Source: Limnochorda sp. LNt (GTDB taxonomy: Bacteria > Bacillota > Limnochordia > Limnochordales > Geochordaceae). From it: DNA of 64,000 bases. The notes under the pieces were generated by a model. It was not told where the DNA came from. It did no database searches and saw only the letters and a list, made by a program, of their open reading frames with translations. The position numbers were made by a program, and so were the translations under genes. Below, piece after piece: positions 41,588 through 51,265 of this stretch (positions are counted from its first letter, which is position 1; every line of letters begins with the position of its first letter). The stretch covers positions 992,001 through 1,056,000 of the forward strand of contig NZ_CP141614.1 of assembly GCF_035593265.1 (NCBI RefSeq). The letters are read 5' to 3'.

Positions 41588-43234
41588 TTGGAGAAGCGTC
41601 CGCGGGTCGGCTACCTGTGCATGGAGTGGGGGCTCGACCCATCCCTGCCGCTGTACGCCGGCGGGCTCGGCATCCTGGCCGGGGACATCCTCAAGGCCGC
41701 CTACGATCTGCGCTTCCCCATGGTGGGCGTCGGCATCCTCTGGCGTCAGGGCTACGTCCGTCAGGTCGTGGAGGATGGCCGTGTCATCGACGCCTATCCC
41801 CGCTACGACGACGTCCGTCTCCAGCTCCAGGAGACGGGCGTCGACGTGACGGTGGAGATCCGTCGGCGCCCCGTGCGCATCAAGGTGTGGAGGCTCGACG
41901 GACGGAGCCGACCCGAGGGCGCTCGCCATGCCCCGCTCTTCCTGCTGGACACGGATCTGCCCGACAACGCCGACCGGTGGATCACGGGGCAGCTGTACGG
42001 GTGGTTCGGCGAGGAGCGGGTCGCCCAGGAGATGGTGCTGGGCATCGGCGGCGTGCGCGCGCTGCAGGCGCTGGGCCTGGAGCCCGAGCTCTTCCACTTC
42101 AACGAGGGCCACGCGGTGCTGGCCGGCCTCGAGCTGATCCGGCAGGGCATGGAGCAGGGCCTGCCCTTCGAGCAGGCGTGGCAGGCAGCTCGGCGGCGCA
42201 TCGTCTTCACCACGCACACGCCCGTCAAGGAGGGCAACGAGGTGCACCCCCTGGATCTGCTGGAGTACATGGGGGCCTTCTGCGGGCTCAACCGGCGCCA
42301 GATGATCCGGATTGGCGGTGACCCGTTTCAGATGACGGTGGCCGCGCTGCGTCTGGCGCGGGCCGCCAACGGGGTCTCCGAGCTCCACGGCCGCACGGCC
42401 CGCCGGATGTGGGCCGACGTGACCAACGCCCCGCCCATCCAGGGCATCACCAACGGGGTGCACGTGCCCACCTGGCAGGATCCACAGATGGCCGCGGCCT
42501 ACGCGTCGGGTGAGGACCTGTGGGCCGTCCACCAGAGCCTCAAGCAGGAGCTCATCGACTTCGTCGAGCGGCGCACGGGGGTCCGGCTGGCCCTCGACCG
42601 GCTGCTCATCGGCTTCGCCCGGCGTGCGGCCCCCTACAAGCGCGCCGACCTCATCTTTCGCGACCCCGACGTGATCGGGCCGCTCTTGGAGTCGGGTCGG
42701 GTGCAGATCATCTTCTCCGGCAAGGCCCATCCCCTGGACGACCGGGGCCACGAGATCGTCCAATCGCTCATCGCCATGCAGCGGCGCTACCCCCGGGCGG
42801 TCGTCTTCTTGCCCGACTACGACATGGCCATCGCCCGGATGGTGACCCGCGGGGCCGACGTCTGGCTCAACAACCCGCGCCGGCCCATGGAGGCGTCGGG
42901 GACGTCGGGGATGAAGGCCGCTATCAACGGGGTGCTCAACCTGAGCGTGCTCGACGGCTGGTGGCCCGAAGCGTGCCGGCACGGCGAAAACGGCTGGCAG
43001 ATCGGCGGCGGGTACGAGGGGCCCGACGCGGACGCCCACGACGCCCGGTCGCTGTATGAGACGCTCATGGGCGAGGTGCTGCCGGCCTACGAGGGCGATC
43101 GGGCCCGCTGGGTGCGGATGATGCGGGAGAGCATCGCCTCGGTGGTCGAGCGCTTCTCGGCGAGCCGCATGCTGCAGCGCTACGCCGAGGCCCTCTACCG
43201 CGGCGGCGCGGCGGAGCCGGTGGCGGGTCGCTGA
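41588..43234 (+). CDS. glgP: Alpha-glucan (glycogen/maltodextrin) phosphorylase, short form
   Basis: A 548-residue GT35 enzyme releasing glucose-1-phosphate from alpha-1,4-glucans. TTG 41588 is preferred since GAGAGGTGAAGG lies directly before it; a GTG at 41561 is possible. Hallmarks: CMEWGLDPSLPLYAGGLGIL, GDILKAAYDL, NEGHAVLAG, TTHTPVKEGNEVHP, NGVHVPTWQDP, FARRAAPYKRADLIF, and the pyridoxal-phosphate site EASGTSGMKAAINGVLNLSV. It lacks the long N-terminal regulatory domain of classical phosphorylases and resembles the archaeal/Thermotoga-type short GlgP. It fits the glucan-utilisation genes further downstream. Confidence 0.94.
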   Translation: MEKRPRVGYLCMEWGLDPSLPLYAGGLGILAGDILKAAYDLRFPMVGVGILWRQGYVRQVVEDGRVIDAYPRYDDVRLQLQETGVDVTVEIRRRPVRIKVWRLDGRSRPEGARHAPLFLLDTDLPDNADRWITGQLYGWFGEERVAQEMVLGIGGVRALQALGLEPELFHFNEGHAVLAGLELIRQGMEQGLPFEQAWQAARRRIVFTTHTPVKEGNEVHPLDLLEYMGAFCGLNRRQMIRIGGDPFQMTVAALRLARAANGVSELHGRTARRMWADVTNAPPIQGITNGVHVPTWQDPQMAAAYASGEDLWAVHQSLKQELIDFVERRTGVRLALDRLLIGFARRAAPYKRADLIFRDPDVIGPLLESGRVQIIFSGKAHPLDDRGHEIVQSLIAMQRRYPRAVVFLPDYDMAIARMVTRGADVWLNNPRRPMEASGTSGMKAAINGVLNLSVLDGWWPEACRHGENGWQIGGGYEGPDADAHDARSLYETLMGEVLPAYEGDRARWVRMMRESIASVVERFSASRMLQRYAEALYRGGAAEPVAGR

Positions 43235-43307
43235 GCGAGCCGCGGCGGTCGTGGGCCGGGGTGGGGGGTTGGTAAGATAGGGGGCGAGAGGAGGGGATGG
43301 GCCGGGG

Positions 43308-43649
43308 ATGCGCATCGAGTTCCTCTACTGGGAGGAGTGCCCCTCGCACGACGAGGCGCTGCGGCGGCTGAGGGAGGTCCTCCAGGAGGAGGGGGTGGAG
43401 GATCCCATCCAGATCGTCCGGGTCGACACCGACGAGCAGGCCGAGCGGCTCCGGTTCCCCGGGTCGCCCACCATCCGCTTCGACGGGCAGGACATCCAGC
43501 CCGAGGGCGCTCGGCGCATGGGCACCGCGCTGACGTGCCGCACCTACTGGGTGGACGGGCGGATCTCCCCGCTTCCCACCAAGGCCATGATCCGCGAGGC
43601 GCTGCACCGCGCCCGGACGCCAAGGAGGGAGATCGGATGGCAGCCTTGA
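43308..43649 (+). CDS. Small thioredoxin-fold protein
   Basis: A 113-residue protein starting at ATG 43308, with GAGGGGATGG upstream. The beta-alpha-beta start MRIEFLYWEECPSHDEALRR has CPSH in the position of a redox CxxC, and PGSPTIRFDGQDIQPEGARR has the cis-Pro strand of the thioredoxin fold. A third cysteine is in ALTCRTY. This matches the small thioredoxin-like proteins often annotated near mercury-resistance and ABC genes; no enzyme activity is established. Overlaps the next gene by 13 bases, so the two are probably coexpressed. Confidence 0.75.
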   Translation: MRIEFLYWEECPSHDEALRRLREVLQEEGVEDPIQIVRVDTDEQAERLRFPGSPTIRFDGQDIQPEGARRMGTALTCRTYWVDGRISPLPTKAMIREALHRARTPRREIGWQP

Positions 43650-44173
43650 AGATCGGCGATCCCATCATCGACTTCGACTTGCCCGCGACCGACGGCCAGC
43701 GCTATTCGCCGGCATCCTTCCGGGAGAAGCCGGTGCTCGGGGTCGTCTTCTGGTGCAACCACTGCCCCTACGTGCAGGCATGGGAGGGGCGCGTCGTCGA
43801 GATCCAGCGGCGATACGCAGACAGGGGCGTGCAGCTGGTGCTGATCAGCAGCAACGACCCCGCCCAGTACCCGCAGGACAGCTTCGCGGCCATGACCCAG
43901 CGCGCCCGGGAGAAGGGCTACCCCTTCCCCTACCTCTTCGATGAGACGCAGCAGGTGGCCAGGGCCTACGGGGCCACCCGCACGCCGGAGATCTTCCTCT
44001 TCGACGGGGAGCGGCGCCTGCGCTACCACGGCCGACCCGATGACAACTACGAGGATCCGAGCGCCGTGACCCGGCCCTACCTGCGCGACGCCATCGAGGC
44101 GCTGCTGGCGGGGCGGCAGCCGTCGACTGCCGAGACGGAGCCGCAGGGCTGCACCATCAAGTGGCGGCGCTGA
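43637..44173 (+). CDS. Thioredoxin-family peroxiredoxin-like protein
   Basis: A 178-residue thioredoxin-fold protein of the AhpC/TSA-like redoxin class. ATG 43637 has AAGGAGGGAG upstream. LKIGDPIIDFDLPATDGQRY starts the fold; GVVFWCNHCPYVQAWEGRVV provides a CNHC active site; ATRTPEIFLFDGERRLRYHG holds the cis-Pro loop; and the C-terminus ends PQGCTIKWRR, a third cysteine typical of this subgroup. No signal peptide, so it works in the cytoplasm. Likely partner of the small thioredoxin-like protein that overlaps it. Confidence 0.88.
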   Translation: MAALKIGDPIIDFDLPATDGQRYSPASFREKPVLGVVFWCNHCPYVQAWEGRVVEIQRRYADRGVQLVLISSNDPAQYPQDSFAAMTQRAREKGYPFPYLFDETQQVARAYGATRTPEIFLFDGERRLRYHGRPDDNYEDPSAVTRPYLRDAIEALLAGRQPSTAETEPQGCTIKWRR

Positions 44174-45541
44174 GAGCCATCCTGCTGGCGGCGGTCTGGC
44201 TGAGCGTGGCCTGGGCCGGTGGGGAGGCGCGGTCCCAGGCCGCCGCCGGGTCGGGCCCGGAGCCGGCGGCGGCCGTTCGGGGCAATGGATGCTCATAGCC
44301 GGGGCCGCCTTGGGGAGCGCTGGCCGGCCGCGCAGGAGGCGGCACGCGGGCCCGAGCACCTGGAGCCGCGAGCCGGGTTCTACACGGGCGTCCGGCTCTG
44401 CACCGACGCAGGGCCCTGGCGCTGGGCGCTGGGGGTGGCGGCCGACGGCCTGCACGTGCCTTTCCGGCAGGCCCACGGCGTGTGGGAGCCGGCGGCACTG
44501 GGTCTCCACGCTGCTGCGGGTCCGACAGGTCGGCTCGACACCCTCTGGGTGGAGTACGGGACCATGGCCGCCGGGGCGACGTGCGACGGCTCGTGGGCGG
44601 GGCCGCCCCTCGACCAGGCGGCGGCGCCAGGGGGCTGGCGTGTCTGGGTGGGGCGGCGGCCCCTGGAGATGGCCGGGGCGCTGGGCTCGACGGAGCCGCC
44701 GACGGGCCCCGGGGTCGACCAGCTGGGCATCGAGTGGACGTGGGGCCCGTGGCGCTACCGCAAGGCGCTGGGGCGCCTGTCACCCGGCGAGCGCTACGTC
44801 TCCGTGCACCGCCTCTACCTGGGGCCTCTCGACGGATGGTGGGGGCGGGTCGGGCTCTCCTTCTACGAGCTGGGGGTGGTGAGCCCCCGCTTCGCAGCCC
44901 TGCCGGTGACGTGGCTGCCCTTGTGGCCGGGTTACCTGACCCAGGACCTGGAGCTCGGCGGAGTGGGCAACAACGACGCTAACTTCTACATGGGCCTGGC
45001 CGCTCGCCTCGAGCGGCCGGCGGGCTGGGTGCGGGCCGTCGACGCCGAGCTCCTGGTCGACGACATGCCGCAGGTGCCGTGGAAGCGCCAGGTCTACCAG
45101 CTCGGTGCCGCGCTGCGGTTCGAGTTGGGAGACCGCCTGGACCTGTGCTACTCGCGCACCCACAACTATGTCATCACCTTTCAGGAGCCGTCCCTGAGCC
45201 TGCTGCACCAAGGCCGGCCCCTGGCCTACCCCGAGGGCCCCGACGTCGAGGCGTGGGAGCTCGGCTGGCGGCTCTCCGGCCACTGGAGGTTGTCGCTGGA
45301 GTGGCGACGGCGCGGAGAGGGGCGGATCGGGGACGCCTGGGAGTGGGAGCCCTCTCGCCTCGAGGCCGGCAAGGCCCGGGAGTTTCTCGCCGGCACCGTG
45401 GAGCACGCGTTGCTGGTCGGGGTGGAGGGGCGACGCGGGACGTCGCGATGGGTGATCCAGGCGGGGCCCGTCTGGGACACGGCCGGCGTCGCCGGAGCCC
45501 GGAGCCTGCTGGCGGGTATCCGCCTGTCTCGATCCATTTGA
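44161..45541 (+). CDS. Outer-membrane beta-barrel, Wzi-like, apparent frameshift near its signal peptide
   Basis: The main frame, open 44219-45541 (stop TGA), is a barrel-like protein of about 420 residues with alternating aromatic strands and no N-terminal signal; its first usable ATG is at 44285. Just upstream, another frame starts at GTG 44161 with a clear signal peptide (AILLAAVWLSVAWAGG) but hits TAG at 44296. Joining the two by a one-base shift between 44219 and 44298 gives one exported barrel. YRKALGRLSPGERYVSVHRL, GLSFYELGVVSPRFAALPV and DANFYMGLAARLERPAGWVR with ELLVDDMPQVPW resemble capsule assembly Wzi-type barrels. The protein ends in GIRLSRSI without a terminal Phe. A real frameshift, a sequencing error, or two chance frames are all possible. 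Confidence 0.55.
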
Positions 45542-45587
45542 CCTGCCCTGGAAGGATCGCGAGAGGGACGAGTCGAAGGCTGGGCGT

Positions 45588-45634
45588 GCAAACGATAGCA
45601 CAATCCAACCGCGAACCATCGCGCAAACCTTTGC
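45588..45634. promoter_or_regulatory. Two LacI-type operators upstream of the GH57 gene
   Basis: GCAAACCTTTGC at 45623-45634 is a perfect 12-base palindrome and GCAAACGATAGC at 45588-45599 shares its left half. Both fit the GCAAACG-type operators of LacI/GalR sugar regulators; centres are 35 bases apart. They lie 41 bases before the GH57 start, and a LacI-family gene directly follows GH57. Binding is inferred. Confidence 0.6.
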
Positions 45635-45674
45635 CAGACCGGGGCCCGCCCGGGTCGGACAGGGAGGCTCGTCC

Positions 45675-48600
45675 ATGCACGGAGCGGGAGTGCGGGATCG
45701 GGGACGCGTCTGGCAGCGGGTCGTCCCCTTGCTCGTGGCCCTCCTCGCCCACGGCAGCCTGACGGTCGCCGGGGCCCTGGCGGCCCCGGACCGGCCGCTC
45801 CACGTGGCCCTCATCTGGCACATGCATCAGCCCTACTACAAGGACCCGAGTTCCGGGATCTACCGGCTGCCCTGGGTGCGCATGCATGCCGTCAAGGACT
45901 ACTACGACATGGTGGCCATGCTCGAGGAGTACCCCCGGATGAGGGCGACGTTCAACCTGGTCCCATCGCTCGTCATGCAGCTCGAGGAGTACGTCGAGCG
46001 AGGCGCCAGGGACGTCTACCAGGTCCTGACGGAGAAGCGGCCGTCCGAGCTGACCGATGACGAGAAGGAGTTCGTCCTGCGGCGCTTCTTCGATGCCAAC
46101 TGGGACAACGTCATCAAGCGATACCCCCCATACTGGGAGCTCCTCCAGAAGCGGGGCACCTCGGGCACGGACGCCGAGATCGCCCGAGCCAGGGAGACCT
46201 TCACCGATCAGGACTTCCTCGACTTGCAGGTCTGGTTCAACCTGGCCTGGATCGACCCTGACCTCATCGCCGAAGACCCCACGATGAGGGCCCTCGTGGA
46301 GAGGGGCTCGGGCTTCACGGAGTCCGACAAGCGTGCGGTGCTCGCCAAGCATCGGGAGATCATGGGCCGGGTCATCGGTGTCTACCGCCGGCTCATGGAG
46401 AAAGGCCAGATCGAGGTCATCACCTCGCCCTTCTACCATCCCATCCTGCCGCTGGTGTGGGACACCAACACGGCCCGCCTGGCGAGCCCGTCGCTCAGGC
46501 TCCCATCCCATCGCTTCGCCCAGCCGGGGGACGTCGTCACACAGCTCGAGAGGGCGGTGGCCTTCTACCGGGAGCGGTTCGGACGGGATCCGGCCGGACT
46601 GTGGCCTTCCGAGCAGGCGGTCGGCCAGGGGATCGTCAGCTATGTGGCCAGCGCGGGCTTCCGGTGGATGGTGAGCAGCGAGGGCGTGCTGGCTCGGTCC
46701 CTTGGGGTCGAGCTGCGTGGCACCAGTGGCGAGCTGCTGAGGCCCGAGGTGCTGTACCGTCCCTACTGGGTCACGGCCGGCGGACGGCAGGTGGCGATGC
46801 TCTTCCGTGACCTCGTGCTGTCCGACCGTATCGGCTTCCAGTACGCCGGGATGCCGGCCGCTCGGGCGGTCGACGACCTCATCGGCTACTTGCACGCCAT
46901 GCAGCGCCGTCTGTCCGACCAGCCGGGGGAGTTCGTGGTCACCATCGCCCTCGACGGGGAGAACGCCTGGGAGTGGTACGCCAACGATGGCAAAGAGTTC
47001 CTCGACGAGCTCTACCGGCGCCTCAGCACCGATCCGCGGCTCGAGCCCGTCACCGTCAGCGAGTATCTGGCGGCCCACCCGCCCCAGGACGTCATCGAGT
47101 CGCTGTGGACGGGCTCCTGGATCGCCGACAACCTGGAGACCTGGATCGGCGAGGAGGAGGAGAACCGCGCCTGGGACTACCTCTACGAGGCCCGCACGGC
47201 GCTGGTGCGCTACCAGGCCTTGCACTACGACGACCCCGGTGCCGAGGCCCGCATCCAGGCCGCTCTGGAGCACCTGTACGCCGCCGAGGGTAGCGACTGG
47301 TTCTGGTGGTACGGGGCCGACCAGGACTCGGGCAACGACCCGGCGTTCGACGCGCTGTTTCGGGCGCACCTGGCGGCGGTCTACGAGTCCATCGGTCAGC
47401 CCGTGCCCGAGTATCTGGAGTTGCCCATCGTGGCTCCCCCGTTGGCCAGGGCCGCCTCGGCGACCACCGGGCGGCTGACGGCGCGGGTGGACGGGGCCGT
47501 CGGCGCGGGCGAGTGGGACCAGGGCCTTCGCTTCGACGCCGAGGCCCGGCCAGACAGCCCGGTCGACGCCCTGTGGGTGGGTTACGACGACGGGCGCCTC
47601 TACCTGCGGGCCGATCTGAGCGCACCGGCCAGCCGCCTGCGTGACACCGGCACGGATCTGCGGGTCTACCTGTCGCATCCCCGGTACCTGACGGTCAACG
47701 CCCGGCCGCGCGAGGCCTCGCAGGGGCAGGGTGCTCCTCCGCTCGGCTTCGGGATCGCCTACGAGCTGCGAGCCGACCTGGGGCGCACGCCCGTGCGCCT
47801 GCAACTGTCGAGGGCGCTGGGTGGCGGCGAGTGGGAGCTGGTGGCCGAGCTGCCCGAGGAGGCGGTCGCGCTCGGTGACGCACCGGACGGCCGGGGGGCC
47901 GTGCTGGAGGCCGCTGTCTCGTGGGGCGAGGTGGAGCTCCAGGCTGCCGAAGCCGTCATGCTGGCCCTCGTCGCCTTCGACGGGGCGGGCGGGGTGCACG
48001 TCCTTCCCTCCGCGGGGCCAGTGCGCGTGCAGGTGCCCGAGGTGATCCGGGGCGACCTGGTCTTCGCGTGGGACGACCCCGTCGGCGACGACCACGGACC
48101 GGGCACCTACGTCTACCCGGGTAACGCGGTCTTCCAGCCGGGCGTCTTCGACCTGAGGCGCTTCGAGGTCTTCGACGAGGGCAACGACGTCGTCTTCAAG
48201 GTGTGGCTGGCCGGCCCCATCGACAACGTCTGGGGTTCGCCCATCGGCCTCTCGGTACAGACCATCGACATCTACCTGGACACCGACCGGGTGCCGGGCT
48301 CGGGAGAGACGGCGGCCCTGGGAGGCCGGCGGGCCACGTTCGCCCCGGAGTGGGCGTGGGAGTACGCCATCTGGGTGGAAGGGTGGAACCAGCGCGTCTT
48401 CGCCGCCGACGCGGTCCAAGGTGGAGCCGCACCGGAAGGGGGAGCGGGGCCGCTGCGGGTCAGCGTGGATGCCGCCGAGCGCTCCGTGACGGTGCGGGTG
48501 CCCAAGGCGGTCATCGGCGAGCCGCGACCCAGCTGGGGGTACCAGGTGCTGATCCTGGGGCAGGAGGGCTACCCCGAGGGCGACTCGCTCAGGGTCCGGG

Positions 48601-48800
48601 AGGTCAAGGCCCATCGCGCGGAGTGGCGATTCGGTGGTGGCGACGATGGCTCCTGGGACCCCAACGTCATCGACATGCTGGCACCATCGGGCACCACGCA
48701 GGAGGCCATCCTGAGCGCCTACAGCGTGACCGGGCAGCGTCTGGCCGTCGTGCCGATGGTGTCGGGCAGCGGGCCTCAGGAGGCCGGGACGTCGCGGTGA
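45675..48800 (+). CDS. Secreted GH57 family glycoside hydrolase (amylopullulanase-like)
   Basis: A 1041-residue exported enzyme for alpha-glucan breakdown. ATG 45675 follows AGGGAGG. Signal peptide: VVPLLVALLAHGSLTVAGAL. The GH57 barrel begins with HVALIWHMHQPYYKDPSSGI; ITSPFYHPILPLVWD, the nucleophile region GLWPSEQAVGQGIV near residue 308 and VTIALDGENAWEWYANDGKE near residue 424 with the putative acid/base Asp follow; GSDWFWWYGADQDSGNDPAF closes the catalytic part. Residues about 600-1041 comprise two beta-rich modules; the second (VFAWDDPVGDDHGPGTYVYP onward) is a glucodextranase-C/DOMON-like carbohydrate-binding domain. Its stop overlaps the LacI-type regulator start. Substrate could be starch, glycogen or pullulan. 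Confidence 0.9.
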   Translation: MHGAGVRDRGRVWQRVVPLLVALLAHGSLTVAGALAAPDRPLHVALIWHMHQPYYKDPSSGIYRLPWVRMHAVKDYYDMVAMLEEYPRMRATFNLVPSLVMQLEEYVERGARDVYQVLTEKRPSELTDDEKEFVLRRFFDANWDNVIKRYPPYWELLQKRGTSGTDAEIARARETFTDQDFLDLQVWFNLAWIDPDLIAEDPTMRALVERGSGFTESDKRAVLAKHREIMGRVIGVYRRLMEKGQIEVITSPFYHPILPLVWDTNTARLASPSLRLPSHRFAQPGDVVTQLERAVAFYRERFGRDPAGLWPSEQAVGQGIVSYVASAGFRWMVSSEGVLARSLGVELRGTSGELLRPEVLYRPYWVTAGGRQVAMLFRDLVLSDRIGFQYAGMPAARAVDDLIGYLHAMQRRLSDQPGEFVVTIALDGENAWEWYANDGKEFLDELYRRLSTDPRLEPVTVSEYLAAHPPQDVIESLWTGSWIADNLETWIGEEEENRAWDYLYEARTALVRYQALHYDDPGAEARIQAALEHLYAAEGSDWFWWYGADQDSGNDPAFDALFRAHLAAVYESIGQPVPEYLELPIVAPPLARAASATTGRLTARVDGAVGAGEWDQGLRFDAEARPDSPVDALWVGYDDGRLYLRADLSAPASRLRDTGTDLRVYLSHPRYLTVNARPREASQGQGAPPLGFGIAYELRADLGRTPVRLQLSRALGGGEWELVAELPEEAVALGDAPDGRGAVLEAAVSWGEVELQAAEAVMLALVAFDGAGGVHVLPSAGPVRVQVPEVIRGDLVFAWDDPVGDDHGPGTYVYPGNAVFQPGVFDLRRFEVFDEGNDVVFKVWLAGPIDNVWGSPIGLSVQTIDIYLDTDRVPGSGETAALGGRRATFAPEWAWEYAIWVEGWNQRVFAADAVQGGAAPEGGAGPLRVSVDAAERSVTVRVPKAVIGEPRPSWGYQVLILGQEGYPEGDSLRVREVKAHRAEWRFGGGDDGSWDPNVIDMLAPSGTTQEAILSAYSVTGQRLAVVPMVSGSGPQEAGTSR

Positions 48801-49909
48801 GCACCTCGGGGCGGGCCAGTGCCCGGAGACGGGGCCAGGCGAGCGCGACCGGTTCGCGGGCGTTTGCTAGCGAGGGACGAGTCACCATCCGGGACGTGGC
48901 TCGACTGGCCCAGGTCTCGCCATCCACCGTCTCCCGGGCCATGGCTGGCAACCCGCGCATCAGCGAGGCGACCCGGGCGCGGGTGCTGGAGGCCATGGAG
49001 CGCCTGGGCTACCGGCCCAACGCTATTGCCCGCAGCCTGGTCACGAGGACGTCCCGAACGTTGGGGATCGTGCTGTACCGGCCCGCCGACGAGGCCTTCG
49101 CCCATCCCTTCTTCGCGGAGGCGCTGCGGGGCGTGGCGAGCGTGGCACAGGCCAACGGCTACAGCCTGCTCGTCACCACGGCCGAGACGTACGAGATGGA
49201 GGCCCAGCAGTGCCTGGCCATGCTGGAGGAGCGCAGGGCCGACGGCGCCGTGCTGCTGGCCTCGCGCTCCTCCGACCCGCTGGTGGCCAGCCTGCTGCAG
49301 CGGCAGCATCCCTTCGTCGTGCTGGGCCGGGTCCCCGACCGAAGGTCCGTCTACTGGGTCAACAACGACAACTTCCAGGCGGCTGCCATGGTGGTGCTCC
49401 ATCTGCTCCAGCTCGGGCACCGAGAGCTGGCCGTGGTGGGAGGCCGGCCCGAGTTGGTGGTGACGCAGGACCGACTGGAGGGCGTCACCTCCACCTTGCA
49501 GGAGGCGGGCTTGGGCCTGGCCCCCGAGCGGATCGCGCTCGGCGACTTCACGTGGGAGCACGGCTACCGGGAGACGTCCCGCCTGCTGGCCCAAGGTCGG
49601 CCTCCCACCGCGATCGTCGCCATGGACGACGTGCTGGCCGCAGGCGTGATACGGGCCGCCCGAGAGCGGGGCCTCGAGATCCCCCGGGACCTCTCCGTCG
49701 TCGGGTTCAACGACGACCCGATGGCCCAGCTCCTGACCCCGCCCTTGACCACCGTGCGCATCCCGGCGAGGGAGCTCGGCGAAGCGGCGGCACGTCAGCT
49801 CATCGACCGCCTCGATGGCAGGATACCCCCCGTGCGCCACGTCGTCCTGCCCGTCGAGCTGGTGGTGAGGGGTACGACCGGCCCCCCGCCGGCTCGGGGC
49901 GTGAGTTAG
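48797..49909 (+). CDS. LacI/GalR-family transcriptional regulator
   Basis: A 370-residue sugar-responsive regulator. GTG 48797 overlaps the GH57 stop (GTGA), giving a 28-residue Arg/Ser-rich tail before the headpiece IRDVARLAQVSPSTVSRA, then NPRISEATRARVLEAMERLG and YRPNAIARSL (hinge). The ligand domain shows HPFFAEALRGVASVAQANGY, HPFVVLGRVPDRRSV, DDVLAAGVIRAARERGLEIP and SVVGFNDDPMAQLLTPPLTT. Located between secreted glucanase and MalEFG, it probably controls both through the operators at 45588-45634. No operator copy was seen before malE. Confidence 0.94.
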   Translation: MSTSGRASARRRGQASATGSRAFASEGRVTIRDVARLAQVSPSTVSRAMAGNPRISEATRARVLEAMERLGYRPNAIARSLVTRTSRTLGIVLYRPADEAFAHPFFAEALRGVASVAQANGYSLLVTTAETYEMEAQQCLAMLEERRADGAVLLASRSSDPLVASLLQRQHPFVVLGRVPDRRSVYWVNNDNFQAAAMVVLHLLQLGHRELAVVGGRPELVVTQDRLEGVTSTLQEAGLGLAPERIALGDFTWEHGYRETSRLLAQGRPPTAIVAMDDVLAAGVIRAARERGLEIPRDLSVVGFNDDPMAQLLTPPLTTVRIPARELGEAAARQLIDRLDGRIPPVRHVVLPVELVVRGTTGPPPARGVS

Positions 49910-50019
49910 CGAGGCCGGGGTCGGGGCCGGCGAAGGGGGTGAGCTCCGGGGGCTGGTCGTCACGTCGATGAGACGGGCGTAAGGCACGTAGGACGGGCCA
50001 TGCGGAAGGAGGAGCCTTG

Positions 50020-51237
50020 ATGCGCATCGTCAGCAGGCTTCGGGACGTGCTGACCGTGGCCTTGTCGGTCGCGCTGGTATCGACCTTGAGCTTGGGAGCG
50101 GCGGCGGCCGAGGAACGCCTGGTCATCTGGTCGAGCGAGGCCCAGGTGCCGGCGCTTCTGCCCATGGCGCAGCAGTTCGAGGAGATGTACGGGATCCCGG
50201 TCCAGGTGACGGAGCTCGGCTTCGGCGACATCCGGGCCAACTTCAGCGTCGCCGCCCCGACGGGCGAGGGCCCCGATCTGATCGTCGGCGCTCACGACTG
50301 GGTGGGGGAACTGGCCCGCAACGGGTTGCTGGAGCCCATCCAGCTGACGCCGGCCGAGCGCGAGGAGTTCACCGAGGTGGCCCTGGACGGCTTCACCTAC
50401 GGGGGCCAGCTCTACGGCATCCCCTATGCCATCGAGGCCATCGCCATCATCTACAACAAGGAGCTGGTCCCGACGCCCCCTGCCACCTTCGACGAGCTGT
50501 TGTCCGTCGCTCGCCGGTTGACGGATCGTAACCGCCGCCAGTACGGCTTCCTCTATCCCAACACGGACGCCTATCACTCCTTCCCGTTCCTCTCGGCGTA
50601 CGGCGGCTACATCTTCCGCTTCACGGAGCAGGGCTTCGACCCCGGCGACGTGGGACTCGACAGCCCCGGGGCCATCCAGGGGGCCCGCATCATCCAGCGG
50701 CTGGCCGTCGAGGGCCTGGTGCCCCAGGGGACGGACTACCAGACCATGCAGGGACTCTTCACCCAGGGGCAGGCCGGCATGATGATGACGGGACCCTGGG
50801 AGGTCGACAACGTCAAGCGCGCGAGGATCAACTACGGCGTCGCCAAGCTTCCGACGTTCGACGGCAACGTGGCGCGTCCGTTCGTCGGAGCCCAGGGGTT
50901 CATGATCAACCGGTTCAGCCCCAACAAGATCCTCGCCATGGAGTTCCTGCGCGAGTTCATCATGACCAAGGAGGGCCAGCTGGCCATCTGGCGAGAGGAC
51001 CCGCGCATCCCCGCGTTGCGGGCGGCCTTCGAGGAGGTGGCCGACGATCCCGACATCGCGGCCTTCGGCGCCAGCGCCGCGGACGGCATCCCCATGCCCA
51101 ACATCCCGGAGATGGCGGCGGTCTGGGGAGCGCTGGGCGACAAGCTGACGCTCATCGTCAACGGGGAGCAGGACCCCGAGTCGGCGATGAAAGACGCGGC
51201 GCGCCAGGTGCGTGACACGCTCGCGGCGGGTCGGTAG
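50020..51237 (+). CDS. malE: Maltose/maltodextrin-binding protein
   Basis: A 405-residue SBP family 1 protein. ATG 50020 follows GGAAGGAGGAG. The signal peptide (VLTVALSVALVSTLSLGAAA) has no lipobox cysteine. Mature start EERLVIWSSEAQVPALLPMA, GPDLIVGAHDWVGELARNGL, YGGQLYGIPYAIEAIAIIYN and LFTQGQAGMMMTGPWEVDNV are MalE family segments, the last with the ligand-stacking Trp. Length and order match maltodextrin-binding proteins of MalE type. First gene of the importer operon; a hairpin follows before malF. Confidence 0.92.
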   Translation: MRIVSRLRDVLTVALSVALVSTLSLGAAAAEERLVIWSSEAQVPALLPMAQQFEEMYGIPVQVTELGFGDIRANFSVAAPTGEGPDLIVGAHDWVGELARNGLLEPIQLTPAEREEFTEVALDGFTYGGQLYGIPYAIEAIAIIYNKELVPTPPATFDELLSVARRLTDRNRRQYGFLYPNTDAYHSFPFLSAYGGYIFRFTEQGFDPGDVGLDSPGAIQGARIIQRLAVEGLVPQGTDYQTMQGLFTQGQAGMMMTGPWEVDNVKRARINYGVAKLPTFDGNVARPFVGAQGFMINRFSPNKILAMEFLREFIMTKEGQLAIWREDPRIPALRAAFEEVADDPDIAAFGASAADGIPMPNIPEMAAVWGALGDKLTLIVNGEQDPESAMKDAARQVRDTLAAGR

Positions 51238-51265
51238 GCGGGGTCGTCGATCCTGACGGCCATGC

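Noticed and set aside
44289-44882. Third-frame ATG 44289 within the Wzi-like region
   Set aside because: The product is Arg/Ser/Gly-rich low-complexity sequence typical of a shadow frame.
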